Source of the DNA: Giardia muris | Lineage: Eukaryota > Fornicata > Diplomonadida > Hexamitidae | Assembly (NCBI GenBank): GCA_006247105.1 | Contig: CM016927.1 | Location: 372,001-436,000, forward strand | Direction of reading: 5' to 3' | Length of the DNA: 64,000 nt | In this document: positions 1 through 8,160 of the stretch, in pieces | Layout: every line of letters begins with the position of its first letter | How positions within the stretch are numbered: the stretch's first letter is position 1 | Made by a program: the position numbers and the translations under genes | Notes under the pieces: model-generated | Told to the model about the DNA's origin: nothing | Seen by the model: the letters and a program-made list of their open reading frames with translations, nothing else | Database searches by the model: none

Positions 1-1344
1 TAGCTCCTTCTTTGTCTCATTGTGTGCATTCTTGGAAGAGGAGAGGTCTTTCTTGAGAGACTCGACTTCCGCAGTTAGTCGATCGATGCAAGCCTTGTCC
101 CGTCGTTCCTTGTTTTCGAACTGTTTGTGGAGGGCGTCCTTTTCTTCATTGATCTTGACGAGCTTTTTCTGAAGAGAGGAAACTTCATTATTGAGACTGT
201 CGATGATGGCAGCATTCATCTTCTGCTCGTCCATCCCTTCCTCAACTTGCTTCTGGAGCTGCTCAGCAAGTGCACGGGCCTCGCTGGCCTCATTGCGGGC
301 GAGTCTACGATCTTCCTCGGTGTTGGCGAGCCGCTGTTGTAGCTGCCCAATATGGTCTTCAAGGGTGGTATTGCCTTCATTGAGTGCTGAAACTTCATCG
401 ATAAGCTCCTTGTGCCGCTTCTCGTTCTCCCTCAGGGTGTCTTCCAATATCCGAATGTGTCCATCTCTTTCGTCAATCTCAGCCTGCATGCCAATATTGA
501 CTGCTTTCAGTTGGTCGATCTCCTGGTTCTTCTTACTCAAAGTCTCCTGAAGCATTCTGAGCCGACTATCATCTACTGGTGCATCTCGTCCCTGTTTTCG
601 AGGCTCATTGGGGCGAGCCGGAATACTATCATTCCGATCATCTTGGCATTGAGGGGGAAGAATGGGAACCGGGTCGATGGGATCGGCTTCGATATTCGTT
701 TGAGCAGGCCCACTCTCGACACCACCCATCCCTCCATCACTGTGCACGTCCTTGGTTCCCTCCAGAAGCTTCAGAACGCGGGGATCTCGATACACCTCCG
801 AGGTCTTCACGTTCAGGTTCACGCCCTTATTCTCGGCGTACCAGAGGGCGTCGTGACCTTCCGAGTCCACGAACCCCTTCTCCCTGTCCCTCAGAAGGTC
901 GATACATTCAGGACGGGAGAAGCGGGCAGCGACCATCAAGGCAGTGGAGCCGGGAGCCATTCCATCCTTCCGTCGTGTTGTTTGCATTCCCGCCTCATCG
1001 AGGAGCAGCTCGGCGCATTCATCGAAGCCGCGATAGGAGGCGTGCATCAGGGCTGTCCAGCCGTCGGAGTTCTGAAGGCGAGACTCCTCCTTAGCCAGAA
1101 GACGAACAACCTCAGTGTGCCCGTTGTCGGCAGCAATCATAAGGGCCGTTATCTTTTGTGGGTCTGCAAGGCCACGCTCATAGGGAATGAGAGCCTCCAC
1201 GCATTCAACGAAGTTCCTCGCGGAGGCATGCATCAGGGCCGTCCAGCCACGAGTGTCACGTTGGGTTGCTTCATGGAGGTGGGCCCTGACGGCGTCGGCA
1301 TCTCCCCTTCTCGCGGCGTCAATCAGGGAACTGCCGGAACTCAT
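1..1344 (-). CDS. Ankyrin-repeat / coiled-coil protein (protein 21.1-like), 3' end outside window
   Basis: The frame is open for 448 codons from the ATG at 1344 to the left edge with no stop, so the C-terminus is missing. Residues 1 to about 170 form ankyrin repeats with the Giardia-type core WTALMHA/TALMIAA, each followed by a helix such as GHTEVVRLL. A low-complexity linker follows (about 190-270), then a long heptad-rich coiled coil rich in E, K, Q and L to the edge. Ankyrin plus coiled coil is the usual plan of the Giardia 21.1 family, whose members are probably scaffolds or cytoskeleton-associated; the partner here is unknown. The start fits because the repeats begin within the first 10 residues. 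A kinase domain is absent at the N-terminus, so it is 21.1-like rather than a NEK kinase, though a C-terminal domain could lie outside the window. Confidence 0.85.
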   Translation of the reverse strand, partial: MSSGSSLIDAARRGDADAVRAHLHEATQRDTRGWTALMHASARNFVECVEALIPYERGLADPQKITALMIAADNGHTEVVRLLAKEESRLQNSDGWTALMHASYRGFDECAELLLDEAGMQTTRRKDGMAPGSTALMVAARFSRPECIDLLRDREKGFVDSEGHDALWYAENKGVNLNVKTSEVYRDPRVLKLLEGTKDVHSDGGMGGVESGPAQTNIEADPIDPVPILPPQCQDDRNDSIPARPNEPRKQGRDAPVDDSRLRMLQETLSKKNQEIDQLKAVNIGMQAEIDERDGHIRILEDTLRENEKRHKELIDEVSALNEGNTTLEDHIGQLQQRLANTEEDRRLARNEASEARALAEQLQKQVEEGMDEQKMNAAIIDSLNNEVSSLQKKLVKINEEKDALHKQFENKERRDKACIDRLTAEVESLKKDLSSSKNAHNETKKEL

Positions 1345-2373
1345 TTCCTCTTATTTCGCCCCGCATGATTCGCGTCAGCTCAGAGGCCACGGCCTACTGG
1401 AAGATTGAGTGAACCCCAGAGGTGTAGGCACTGAATGAGAGATGTTGCACACTGGTCTGGGAGCGAAGATGGACGGGAGACCAAGGGACGCGGTCTGTCC
1501 TGTTCCACAATGCATCAGTGGAGGATCATCTGTGAAGGGGATGCTACAGCAGATGAGCCCCAGACCTGAGAGGGATAAGGGCGGAGGTCGTGCAAGCAGC
1601 GGAAGGACTGAGGGAAAATTATGTCGGGAGGCTCCAGTCCGCCCCAAGCGGGACTGATCTGGTGCAGGACCGAGGCGAGTTGACCCACTGACGTCTCGGT
1701 ATTGCAGAGATGGTTAGGTGGCGTCGAAGCAATGGGAGATTCCATTCAACGGCTCTTCTTCAGTGTCGCGGCGATGATGCATCTCGAACTGCGACTCTGA
1801 GCTGGGAGCTTCGGAAAGAACTTACGGGCTTGAGGTGAAGCGGACCGGGACGTATCTGGACACGTTCCACTCGTTCCCACGAACGGGCAAGCCGGCCAGC
1901 ATTCACTTGGAGCCGACAGGTTCCGAATGACACACCTGTACACAGCCAAGAGAGAATGGGGGCTTGAAGTCTACGACGCTGAGTCTGGAAGCGCTGAACC
2001 TGATATGCTGTTACCAATAGGCTGCTTATCTTTCTAGAGTATAGACGGAGATGACTGGCGTCGAATGAGGTGGGTGTGAGGGGGCAATGCCCTTCGGTTC
2101 TACTCCTCGGGGTAAGACCACTGGATCATCTTCTGAGAAGGCACCAAGACACATCGAATGAAGATGAGCACCATCCTCAGAACCTCCTTCTGGACAGCCC
2201 TGGAGAGAGAAGACCTCGCCTCCCGGGCGTTACAGTGAGGACGCGTCCGAAAATCCTCCTCGTTGTCCGCACCGCTGCTCCCGAGATACTATCGCCGTAC
2301 ATCCGCCCGCTAGATCAATCGACGATGCTAGCTCATGAAATCGATTCCAGGATGGATTCCGAGTAAGAAAAAG
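1345..2373. other. Gene-free stretch of about 1 kb
   Basis: I find no frame with recognisable domains, repeats or protein-like composition in either direction. The short open frames present have skewed composition and no A/T-rich start context. It holds the 5' flank of the ankyrin gene (minus strand) and the promoter region of the alcohol dehydrogenase (plus strand). The length is striking, because most gaps further right are below 30 bases. It may be decayed coding sequence. Confidence 0.5.
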
Positions 2374-3591
2374 ATGCCGGGCTGCTACGAGTCGTATGAC
2401 ATCGAGCGTATCACGAGACTCGTCCACGGGACGTCGAAGGGCCTTTTCTTCGGGTATGGCGCGATCCGGATGTTCGGGGAGATCCTTGACGACCTGAAGC
2501 CATCGTGCGTCGGGTTTGTGACGTCTCCCACCGCCTACAAGAAGTGCGGACTCTGAAGTACGATCACTGAGCAGCTCGCGGCCAGGAAGATCCCTCACCT
2601 CATCTATGACAAGGTCACGTCGAATCCCACAGTCGAGATGGCCGACGAGGCCGTGAAGCTGTTCCGAACGAAGTATGACAAGAACTTCGTTGTATGCTCG
2701 ATCGGAGGCGGGTCTCCTGGTGACTGCGCGAAGTATGTCGCGGCTCTCCTCGAGCACCAGAACCGCACTGCTCGGGAGTTAGCAATGGGCAAGTTCCTGG
2801 TTGAGCGCCGTTGTGGCCTTGTTGTCATCAACCTGACGCACGGGACTGGGACGGAATGCGACAGATATGCGGTCGCTTCGGTCTTGACAGGCGAGAAGCA
2901 TCCCCTCAAGCTTGGGACCGGTGCTCCGGCGCTCTATCCTGACTACTCCATCGACGACGTCAACGGGATGCTCTCGCTCTCGGTCGAGATGCTTCTCTAC
3001 ACGACCCTGGATGCCCTCAACCACGTCATGGAGGCTGCGACGACAATGATTTCGACTCCCTATGCTTTGACGCTCGCCAGAGAGGCAGCCCTTCTCATTG
3101 CCAACTATCTCCCTCGCGCTGTCAAGAACCCTCAGGATCGACGGGCACGGTACTGGCTCACCTATGCTGCGGCACTCGGAGGATTTGCGATTGATGACTC
3201 GGCAGCACACCTGACTCACTTCCTCGAGCACACCCTCTCTGCCCATAAGCCTTCGCTTCACCACGGCCAGGGACTCGCAATCATTCAGCCTGCGGTTCTG
3301 AAGGAGATTTGGCCCAAGTCTGGCGCTGTTCTCGCAGACTTCATGGGTCCTATCATTGGGGACTTCAAGGGAACACCTGATGAGGCTGATAAGGCGGGTG
3401 CCGCGTTGAGGAAGTTCTTGGAGAGTGTCGGGTTCAAGGACACGCTTACTACCGTCGGGTTCAAGAAGGAGGACCTTGACGCACTCATCGTTGCGGTTAT
3501 GGAAGATCCGTCTTATGGTCAGCAACAGATACTCTCTCCAGCAAGTTGCACTGAGGAGGTTGCTAGGCGTATCTTCGAGAGCTCCTTTTGA
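2374..3591 (+). pseudogene. Iron-containing (group III) alcohol dehydrogenase, interrupted by an in-frame TGA
   Basis: The frame encodes an iron-type alcohol dehydrogenase, which reduces aldehydes to alcohols with NAD(P)H in the cytosol and would serve fermentative redox balance in an anaerobe. From the ATG at 2374 (after AAGAAAAAG) it has about 405 codons, normal for the family. Visible features are the cofactor motif GGGSPGDCAK (about residue 111), HGTGTE (about 156), and iron ligands at the expected spacing: Asp and His in LDALNH (about 213 and 217), and two His in HLTHFLEH and SLHH (about 282 and 296). Codon 61 is TGA (2554-2556) after KKCGL, and the same frame resumes without a shift to the end. 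Family members often have Trp here, so one TGG to TGA change would explain it. An ATG at 2335 could add 13 residues. Possibilities are a nonsense pseudogene, readthrough, re-initiation at the ATG at 2638, or a sequence error. The enzyme family entered diplomonads by lateral transfer. Confidence 0.85.
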
Positions 3592-3596
3592 GTGAA
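3591..3596 (+). promoter_or_regulatory. AGTGAA polyadenylation-type signal at the ADH stop
   Basis: The hexamer AGTGAA begins on the last base of the TGA stop codon. AGTRAA is the polyadenylation signal described for Giardia, usually found at or just after the stop. Its retention suggests the transcript could still be made although the reading frame is interrupted. Confidence 0.45.
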
Positions 3597-4347
3597 TGGC
3601 TATCTCCCCGTCTGTTTCTTGCTATGGAGGGCACCGATGAATCCGAAGAGACCTTGTCCTCAAGCCTAGTGCGTATTTGACCACTTCAGTTGATCCCTGT
3701 GAGCCCTGCAATGTCCTCGCCTCAGTTGGATGTCCTCTGGGACGCTCTGAAGGCCACTGGTCGAGAGACGAATCATCCCAGGAGTCTAGATCTGGGGCTG
3801 GGAGGCTCGAAAGGAAGTGGGATGGCTGGTTCTGGGAGGAAGATTCTATGTCGTATCAGGTCGGGAAGAGGTGGGGCAGGTCTCTGGAAAGGGGATAAGG
3901 AAATAACGCCTCAGAGGCGTCCTTCACTGGGTTATCGAGGATGCCCGGAAGAGGAGATCTCAAGCCTGTGAAGGAGAACATTGATGATACTGGGAAGAAG
4001 GATAACGAGGGATGGAGGCTGTCCGCCATAGTAAGATGGACTGTGTTCAGCACCTCCTCTCTGAGGCGAGGAAGTGGTAGACAAAGGAACGGGATGAATC
4101 CCACTTCGGAGCGACCGCTCTCATGTGCAGCCCGTCAGCATTGGCCTGAGAACCCCCAACGTTCCTTCCCCCACGAAAAGGGAGTGGAAGGCTCTGAAGG
4201 GCGCACAGCCAAGTAGTACGCGAACAACGGCGACCCAAGGGGAGGAGCTTTCACCCGGGCTCACAAACTCCTCTAGAACGAGGGCACAAAGCGTATTCTC
4301 CTCCCATCGAATCCTACCGAGATGTTGAGGTCCTTGGAGCGCGTTAA
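3592..4347. other. Gene-free stretch of about 750 bases
   Basis: No convincing coding frame, RNA gene or repeat is seen. The frame of the kinase gene is closed by TAA at 4345-4347. An ATG at 4322 in another frame gives only about 36 residues before a stop near 4430, and might be a frameshifted N-terminus of the kinase gene. Confidence 0.45.
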
Positions 4348-4500
4348 CAAACCGGTATTGAGGACGGATCTCTCAAGAAGGGAGTTGCCCAAGAATGCCA
4401 AAGGAAAACAGGAGAGAAACTCTCTCGATTGAATCGGGAAGTCTCCTCACTCAAACAGCAGCTCGACAATGCTATCAATGAGTCCAAGAGGCATGCAAAG

Positions 4501-5934
4501 ATGTGCGAGGACCTCCAGAAGTTATCTGACCAGAACCGAGCCCTCATCAACGCCCTCACCACAGAGAAGGCGACCCTTCAGGAGCAGCTCATCAAGACCA
4601 CTGAGGACCTCAAGAGAGCACTTGCAGACCAGAAGGCCCAGAACCTCGCCCTCGAGAAGGAGGTTGCCCAATTGAGGACCGAGAGCCATGACATGAAAGA
4701 CCTTCGGAGACGCCTCGAGGAGGTGGAGGAGGAGAAGAGGATCCTCCTCCAGAACCTCGCTGCTGTCGGGGGCAGGCTTCCCCCTGCACGGGAGGACAGC
4801 TCTCTCATCTCATCTGCCATCCAGGGAGACCTCGATACACTCCGAAGACACCTCGACCAGGCGGGACAGAAGGACCCCTCAGGCATGACGGCCCTGATGC
4901 ACGCCGCCTCCCGAGGCCAGACCGAGGTCGTCCGCCTCCTCCGGCCCCTCGAGGCCCACCTCCAGGACGGGAGGGGATGGACGGCCCTGATGCATGCAGT
5001 GGGGGGAGGACACGAGGAGTGCGTCGGCCTCCTCCTCCTGGAGAGGGACCTGAAGGACGGGGAGGGCAGGACGGCAGAGGACGTCGCCGACGGCCTTCCC
5101 GATGGGAAGAAGAAGATCACGCCTCTCCTCAGAAAGAAGGTCCAGCTCCCCGACCTTCCCGATGAGCTCTCGTCCTTCCAGCTTACGGGGAGGCTCGGAA
5201 GGGGGGCCTTCGGGACCGTCTTCTCCGCCTGGTCCGAGGATCACGGGAACTGCGCCCTGAAGGTCGTCGAGTACGAGGAGATGGAGAGGACGATCGTCGA
5301 CTCCCTCCGAAGGGAGATGGGGACCATCCCCTCCCTCAAGCACCCCCACGTCCTCCGCTACCACCGGGTGCACGACGACCCGGACAACGGGACCGCCTAC
5401 CTCGTGATGGAGTGGTGCTCCGGGACGCTCCTCGACGAGGTCCGGGGGCGCGGGGAGAGGAGAGAGCCCTTCAGGGACGAGGAGGTGTGGAGATGCCTTC
5501 GGGAGATGGCGAGCGGTCTTGCCTACCTCCACGAGAGGGGGCTCGTCCACAGAGACCTGAAGCCGGGGAACGTCCTCCTCTCTTCCGATGGTCGGTGTGT
5601 CCTGGGAGACTTCGGACTTGCAAGAACGCTCGGGGACTCGTCTCGGATGAGTACGCTTGTAGGAACCTTTGGATACATGGCCCCCGAGATCCACCAAGGG
5701 GAGAACTACGACAAGTCCGTCGACGTCTGGGCCCTGGGAGTGATGGGATATGAGATGTGCACCCACGCCCTTCCGTTCGAGAACGTAGCAGCTGTCCTCA
5801 ACGAGACGTCCGCTCCTTCTCTCGAGGGTCGTCCCTCAGACCTTGCTGTCCTCATCTCTCGGATGCTATCGAAGGATCCCAAAGACCGTCCGACAGCACG
5901 GGAGGTCCTCGAGGAGGCGGAGAGGCACCAGTGA
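4501..5934 (+). CDS. NEK-like Ser/Thr kinase with N-terminal coiled coil and ankyrin repeats
   Basis: The frame is open from 4348 but has no ATG until 4501. The coding character (coiled coil) already exists before 4501, so the true 5' end may be lost or frameshifted. From 4501 the product has 477 residues: coiled coil (1 to about 90), two or three ankyrin repeats (about 100-200) with TALMHAA and WTALMHA, then a protein kinase domain (about 226-470). All key kinase residues are there: glycine loop GRGAFG, Lys in CALKVV (about 254), HRDLKPGN (Asp about 352), DFG (about 370), MAPE and DVWALG. It should therefore be an active Ser/Thr kinase. Giardia NEK proteins normally have the kinase first and ankyrins after, so this order is reversed. 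Third-position GC is high through the kinase part. Confidence 0.8.
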   Translation: MCEDLQKLSDQNRALINALTTEKATLQEQLIKTTEDLKRALADQKAQNLALEKEVAQLRTESHDMKDLRRRLEEVEEEKRILLQNLAAVGGRLPPAREDSSLISSAIQGDLDTLRRHLDQAGQKDPSGMTALMHAASRGQTEVVRLLRPLEAHLQDGRGWTALMHAVGGGHEECVGLLLLERDLKDGEGRTAEDVADGLPDGKKKITPLLRKKVQLPDLPDELSSFQLTGRLGRGAFGTVFSAWSEDHGNCALKVVEYEEMERTIVDSLRREMGTIPSLKHPHVLRYHRVHDDPDNGTAYLVMEWCSGTLLDEVRGRGERREPFRDEEVWRCLREMASGLAYLHERGLVHRDLKPGNVLLSSDGRCVLGDFGLARTLGDSSRMSTLVGTFGYMAPEIHQGENYDKSVDVWALGVMGYEMCTHALPFENVAAVLNETSAPSLEGRPSDLAVLISRMLSKDPKDRPTAREVLEEAERHQ

Positions 5935-6486
5935 CGAGTCCTGGGGATCGTGCTCCATCAGGACGGACGGACGAAGGACATGTGAACAGCTGGGGAGGAG
6001 CACCCTCGTCCCATGCCTCCAGTCGACCGGGGGCTGGAGGCTCTTACGACGGGGAGGCCGATGTGCTTGGAGCCCTTCGGTCCTCCTCCTCAGAGAAGGG
6101 AGAGGGGAAGAACCTGGAACGGTTACATCAAGCCGAGATCAGGAGGCCAGTCCAAGAGGGGAGACCTCGCCGTCTTCCGCCTCATCACCATTAATGCTGT
6201 GAAAGACAGGATGGACAACACTCACCTCTCCCCCATTGGCTGAATGACCTCTTCCTATCTTTATGGACTAAAGAGCAGCCATAGTTGGAACCGAAGATTG
6301 GGAATAGAGGAGGCATTTAGTACTCCTATGTCACGTGGTGACAATCGAACGTATTATTGACTGGACAGCTTCTTAATCTTCAGATTATAACACTGGTTTA
6401 TGTCGTTTATGTCGTAAAATCAACCTCGTCCTTGAAGTTCGATAGAGTGTATTGAAACTCTAGTCAGTCGAGCATAGGAACGGAAG
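5935..6486. other. Gene-free stretch between the kinase gene and tRNA-Gln
   Basis: No protein-like frame beyond the kinase stop. From about 6240 on, the sequence becomes AT-richer. An imperfect hairpin (AGAGT ... ACTCT, about 6444-6461) lies about 25 bases downstream of the tRNA. The nearest T-run that could end pol III transcription of the tRNA is the AAAA near 6416 read on the minus strand. Confidence 0.4.
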
Positions 6487-6559
6487 CGGTTCCACCCGGA
6501 CTCGAACCGGGGTCGCGGGATTCAGAGTCCCGAGTGATAGCCACCTACACCATGGAACC
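6487..6559 (-). tRNA. tRNA-Gln, anticodon CTG
   Basis: The reverse strand reads GGTTCCATGGTGTAGGTGG at the 5' end and pairs with GGAACC at the 3' end (7-base acceptor stem with A/T closing). The anticodon arm has stem CGGGA/TCCCG and loop CTCTGAA, so the anticodon is CTG. The T arm GGTTCGAGTCC is the pol III B box, and the D-arm region matches the A box. It is highly similar in form to eukaryotic tRNA-Gln(CTG). There is no intron and no encoded CCA. Confidence 0.95.
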
Positions 6560-6719
6560 CGCGGCGGGCGGGTTCAACACAGAAGTTAAGACTAGATAAT
6601 ATGGAATGAATGACCCGGAACTCATTTATCTCACCTTGCCCGGTACTATATGATATTCATGGTTGTGAAATGAGAGAGTCTGAAGCACCGCGTGAGGCTA
6701 CGGCTGAGTGAACTGTTAA

Positions 6720-7325
6720 ATGTATCTCGCGGGGTATAACGCTCTTCAGATCCTACTCTGGCTCATTTGTGGCGTGAGTATGCTCGCTGCAGTTATGGCG
6801 GAGAGGCCTACAGAAGCGTTTGCGCGAGTTAATCGCCTTTACCGCTATGTCCAGTCATTGATGGTTCTTGACGTCGTCCATAACCTTGTCGGGTTAACCC
6901 GTGGAAAGCCTGTAATGACTGCCTTGCAGATATCCTCACGCGTCTTCATCGTGTGGACCGTCACCCCACTCTTCGACTTCACTCCAATGCACGCCGTTAT
7001 GTATATGGCCTGGACGCTTACCGAGCTCATTCGTTACAGCTATTATCTTCTTAAGGACAAAGACATCCATTGGCTGGTTTGGTCTCGTTACTCGAGCTTC
7101 CTTATACTGTATCCCCTTGGAGTTTTCGTAGGGGAGGTTCCACTGATCGTTAAGGCTGGCCTGGCGGCTCCTACTGGGAGCATTAGGCGCATCCTCTGTT
7201 CCTTCGCTCTTTGCACATACCTGCCCGGGTTCCCCGCCCTTTTCAGGTATATGCTACGCCAGCGCCGTACTGCCCTCACTCGTCTTCGAGCCACTAGCGA
7301 TACACTAGCATCTACGGGCCACTAA
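6720..7325 (+). CDS. Very-long-chain 3-hydroxyacyl-CoA dehydratase (PTPLA/HACD/Phs1 family)
   Basis: The 201-residue, strongly hydrophobic protein matches the PTPLA family, the ER enzyme that removes water from 3-hydroxyacyl-CoA in fatty acid elongation. Several membrane segments are visible (about 6-27, 42-60, 68-85, 92-111, 124-145). The family signature WTLTELIRYSYY is at about 98-109, and YPLGVFVGE at 131-139 carries the catalytic Tyr and Glu. The spacing between these two is one residue longer than in the yeast and animal enzymes as I recall them. The ATG follows TTAA, the usual A/T-rich context here. The TAA stop overlaps AGTGAA at 7325-7330, a Giardia-type polyadenylation signal. A fatty acid elongation step is plausible although Giardia takes most lipids from the host. 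Confidence 0.82.
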   Translation: MYLAGYNALQILLWLICGVSMLAAVMAERPTEAFARVNRLYRYVQSLMVLDVVHNLVGLTRGKPVMTALQISSRVFIVWTVTPLFDFTPMHAVMYMAWTLTELIRYSYYLLKDKDIHWLVWSRYSSFLILYPLGVFVGEVPLIVKAGLAAPTGSIRRILCSFALCTYLPGFPALFRYMLRQRRTALTRLRATSDTLASTGH

Positions 7326-7393
7326 GTGAAACAGTTCCTAGCTCTGGGTACCTATGAAGGTACGAGCCTACGTACTCCTGGACTGAAAGAATC

Positions 7394-7951
7394 ATGCCCC
7401 CATACAGTGCCGAGCATATAACGGCTACCACCGTACCAGAGCTTCCCATACAACGCGGAGACAACCCTTCTATCTGGGATCGCTGCATACGGGATTATAT
7501 GGCACAGGCCGATGCGCTTGCAGACCACCGAAAAGTCTTCTCGATCACGGTTGAGGAACTCCAACGGGCTTGGGGCTGCTCGCAACATAGTCTTGAACTT
7601 ACTCTCGCAGAATTGGCTCGTCGTCGATTTCTTGTCCCCTTGTCCTTACTCGCATGCCCTCGAAAGGGATTCTTACGAAGTATTGGCCCAGAAGCGTTAG
7701 AACCGACTGCTGAATGGGTCTACCTACGTCGACTTGAAGAGTATGCAGGAAAGGCTGCGACATTCCTCTTCGGGGTGACAAAGCAACGCGTTCTCGCCCC
7801 CCTGCGCCTTCGAATGCTTCTAGGACTCGCAGGACTTGAAGACCCCATTCTTCAGCCATCTGTAGCGAGACTTCTTGACGCTTACCATCGACATCTCTAT
7901 CCAGTCTACGGGGAGCGTGGTGTCGACTGCTGGCTCCTCGCTGCGCGGTAG
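7394..7951 (+). CDS. Unknown protein, possibly winged-helix (ESCRT-related)
   Basis: A 185-residue soluble, helical protein from an ATG at 7394. I do not recognise it firmly. The pattern W..CI.DY near residue 28, followed by a helix-turn-helix-like stretch ending in LTLAELARRRFLVPLS, resembles the first winged helix of ESCRT-II Vps25 or the N-terminus of CHMP7. A second similar unit may follow (EWVYLRRLEEYAG). This is a weak resemblance only; a structural search would decide. It lies in the same direction as the dehydratase upstream and converges on the Yos1 gene with a gap of 4 bases. Confidence 0.6.
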   Translation: MPPYSAEHITATTVPELPIQRGDNPSIWDRCIRDYMAQADALADHRKVFSITVEELQRAWGCSQHSLELTLAELARRRFLVPLSLLACPRKGFLRSIGPEALEPTAEWVYLRRLEEYAGKAATFLFGVTKQRVLAPLRLRMLLGLAGLEDPILQPSVARLLDAYHRHLYPVYGERGVDCWLLAAR

Positions 7952-7955
7952 TTCA

Positions 7956-8153
7956 CTAGAGGACGATTGCAACGAGCATGATAACATTCCAGAGGCAGAC
8001 AAGGAAGCGCAGACCACGAACAGCCTGGATGCACTCGAAGAACCGCCCCTTTGTCGTCTCCTCTGTCCCCGGGCGCGCTTGAAAGTTGAGGACCGCAGCC
8101 GCGTTCACGAAGAGAGTGATCGCAAGCAGCACATCGCCGATGCGATACAGCAT
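7956..8153 (-). CDS. Yos1 / IER3IP1-like small membrane protein
   Basis: The 65-residue protein has an N-terminal membrane segment (about 7-23) and a C-terminal one (about 48-64), with AVRGLRFLVCLWNVI before and in the second. This matches the Yos1/IER3IP1 family, which works with Yip1 and Yif1 in ER-to-Golgi vesicle transport. I chose the ATG at 8153 because it follows a short A run (GGGAAAAATG) and gives the family's N-terminus MLYRIGDVLL. The frame stays open further upstream, but that would overlap the neighbouring ankyrin gene. The start lies 7 bases after the stop of that gene, and the stop faces the previous gene's stop across 4 bases. Confidence 0.75.
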   Translation of the reverse strand: MLYRIGDVLLAITLFVNAAAVLNFQARPGTEETTKGRFFECIQAVRGLRFLVCLWNVIMLVAIVL

Positions 8154-8160
8154 TTTTCCC

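Noticed and set aside
412..1368. Plus-strand open frame of 318 codons opposite the ankyrin gene
   Set aside because: It is antisense to clear ankyrin repeats and coiled coil; its His/Pro-rich composition and poor start context have no family support. Giardia-like GC-rich codon use often leaves the opposite strand open.
2554..2556. Selenocysteine at the TGA of the dehydrogenase
   Set aside because: The position is not catalytic in the family, Trp is a common residue there, and I see no hairpin resembling a SECIS element after the gene.
2779..3525. Minus-strand open frame of 248 codons opposite the alcohol dehydrogenase
   Set aside because: It mirrors the conserved dehydrogenase motifs on the plus strand and shows no domain of its own.
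4879..5766. Minus-strand open frame of 295 codons opposite the kinase
   Set aside because: It is antisense to the kinase and ankyrin motifs; the composition is an effect of high third-position GC.
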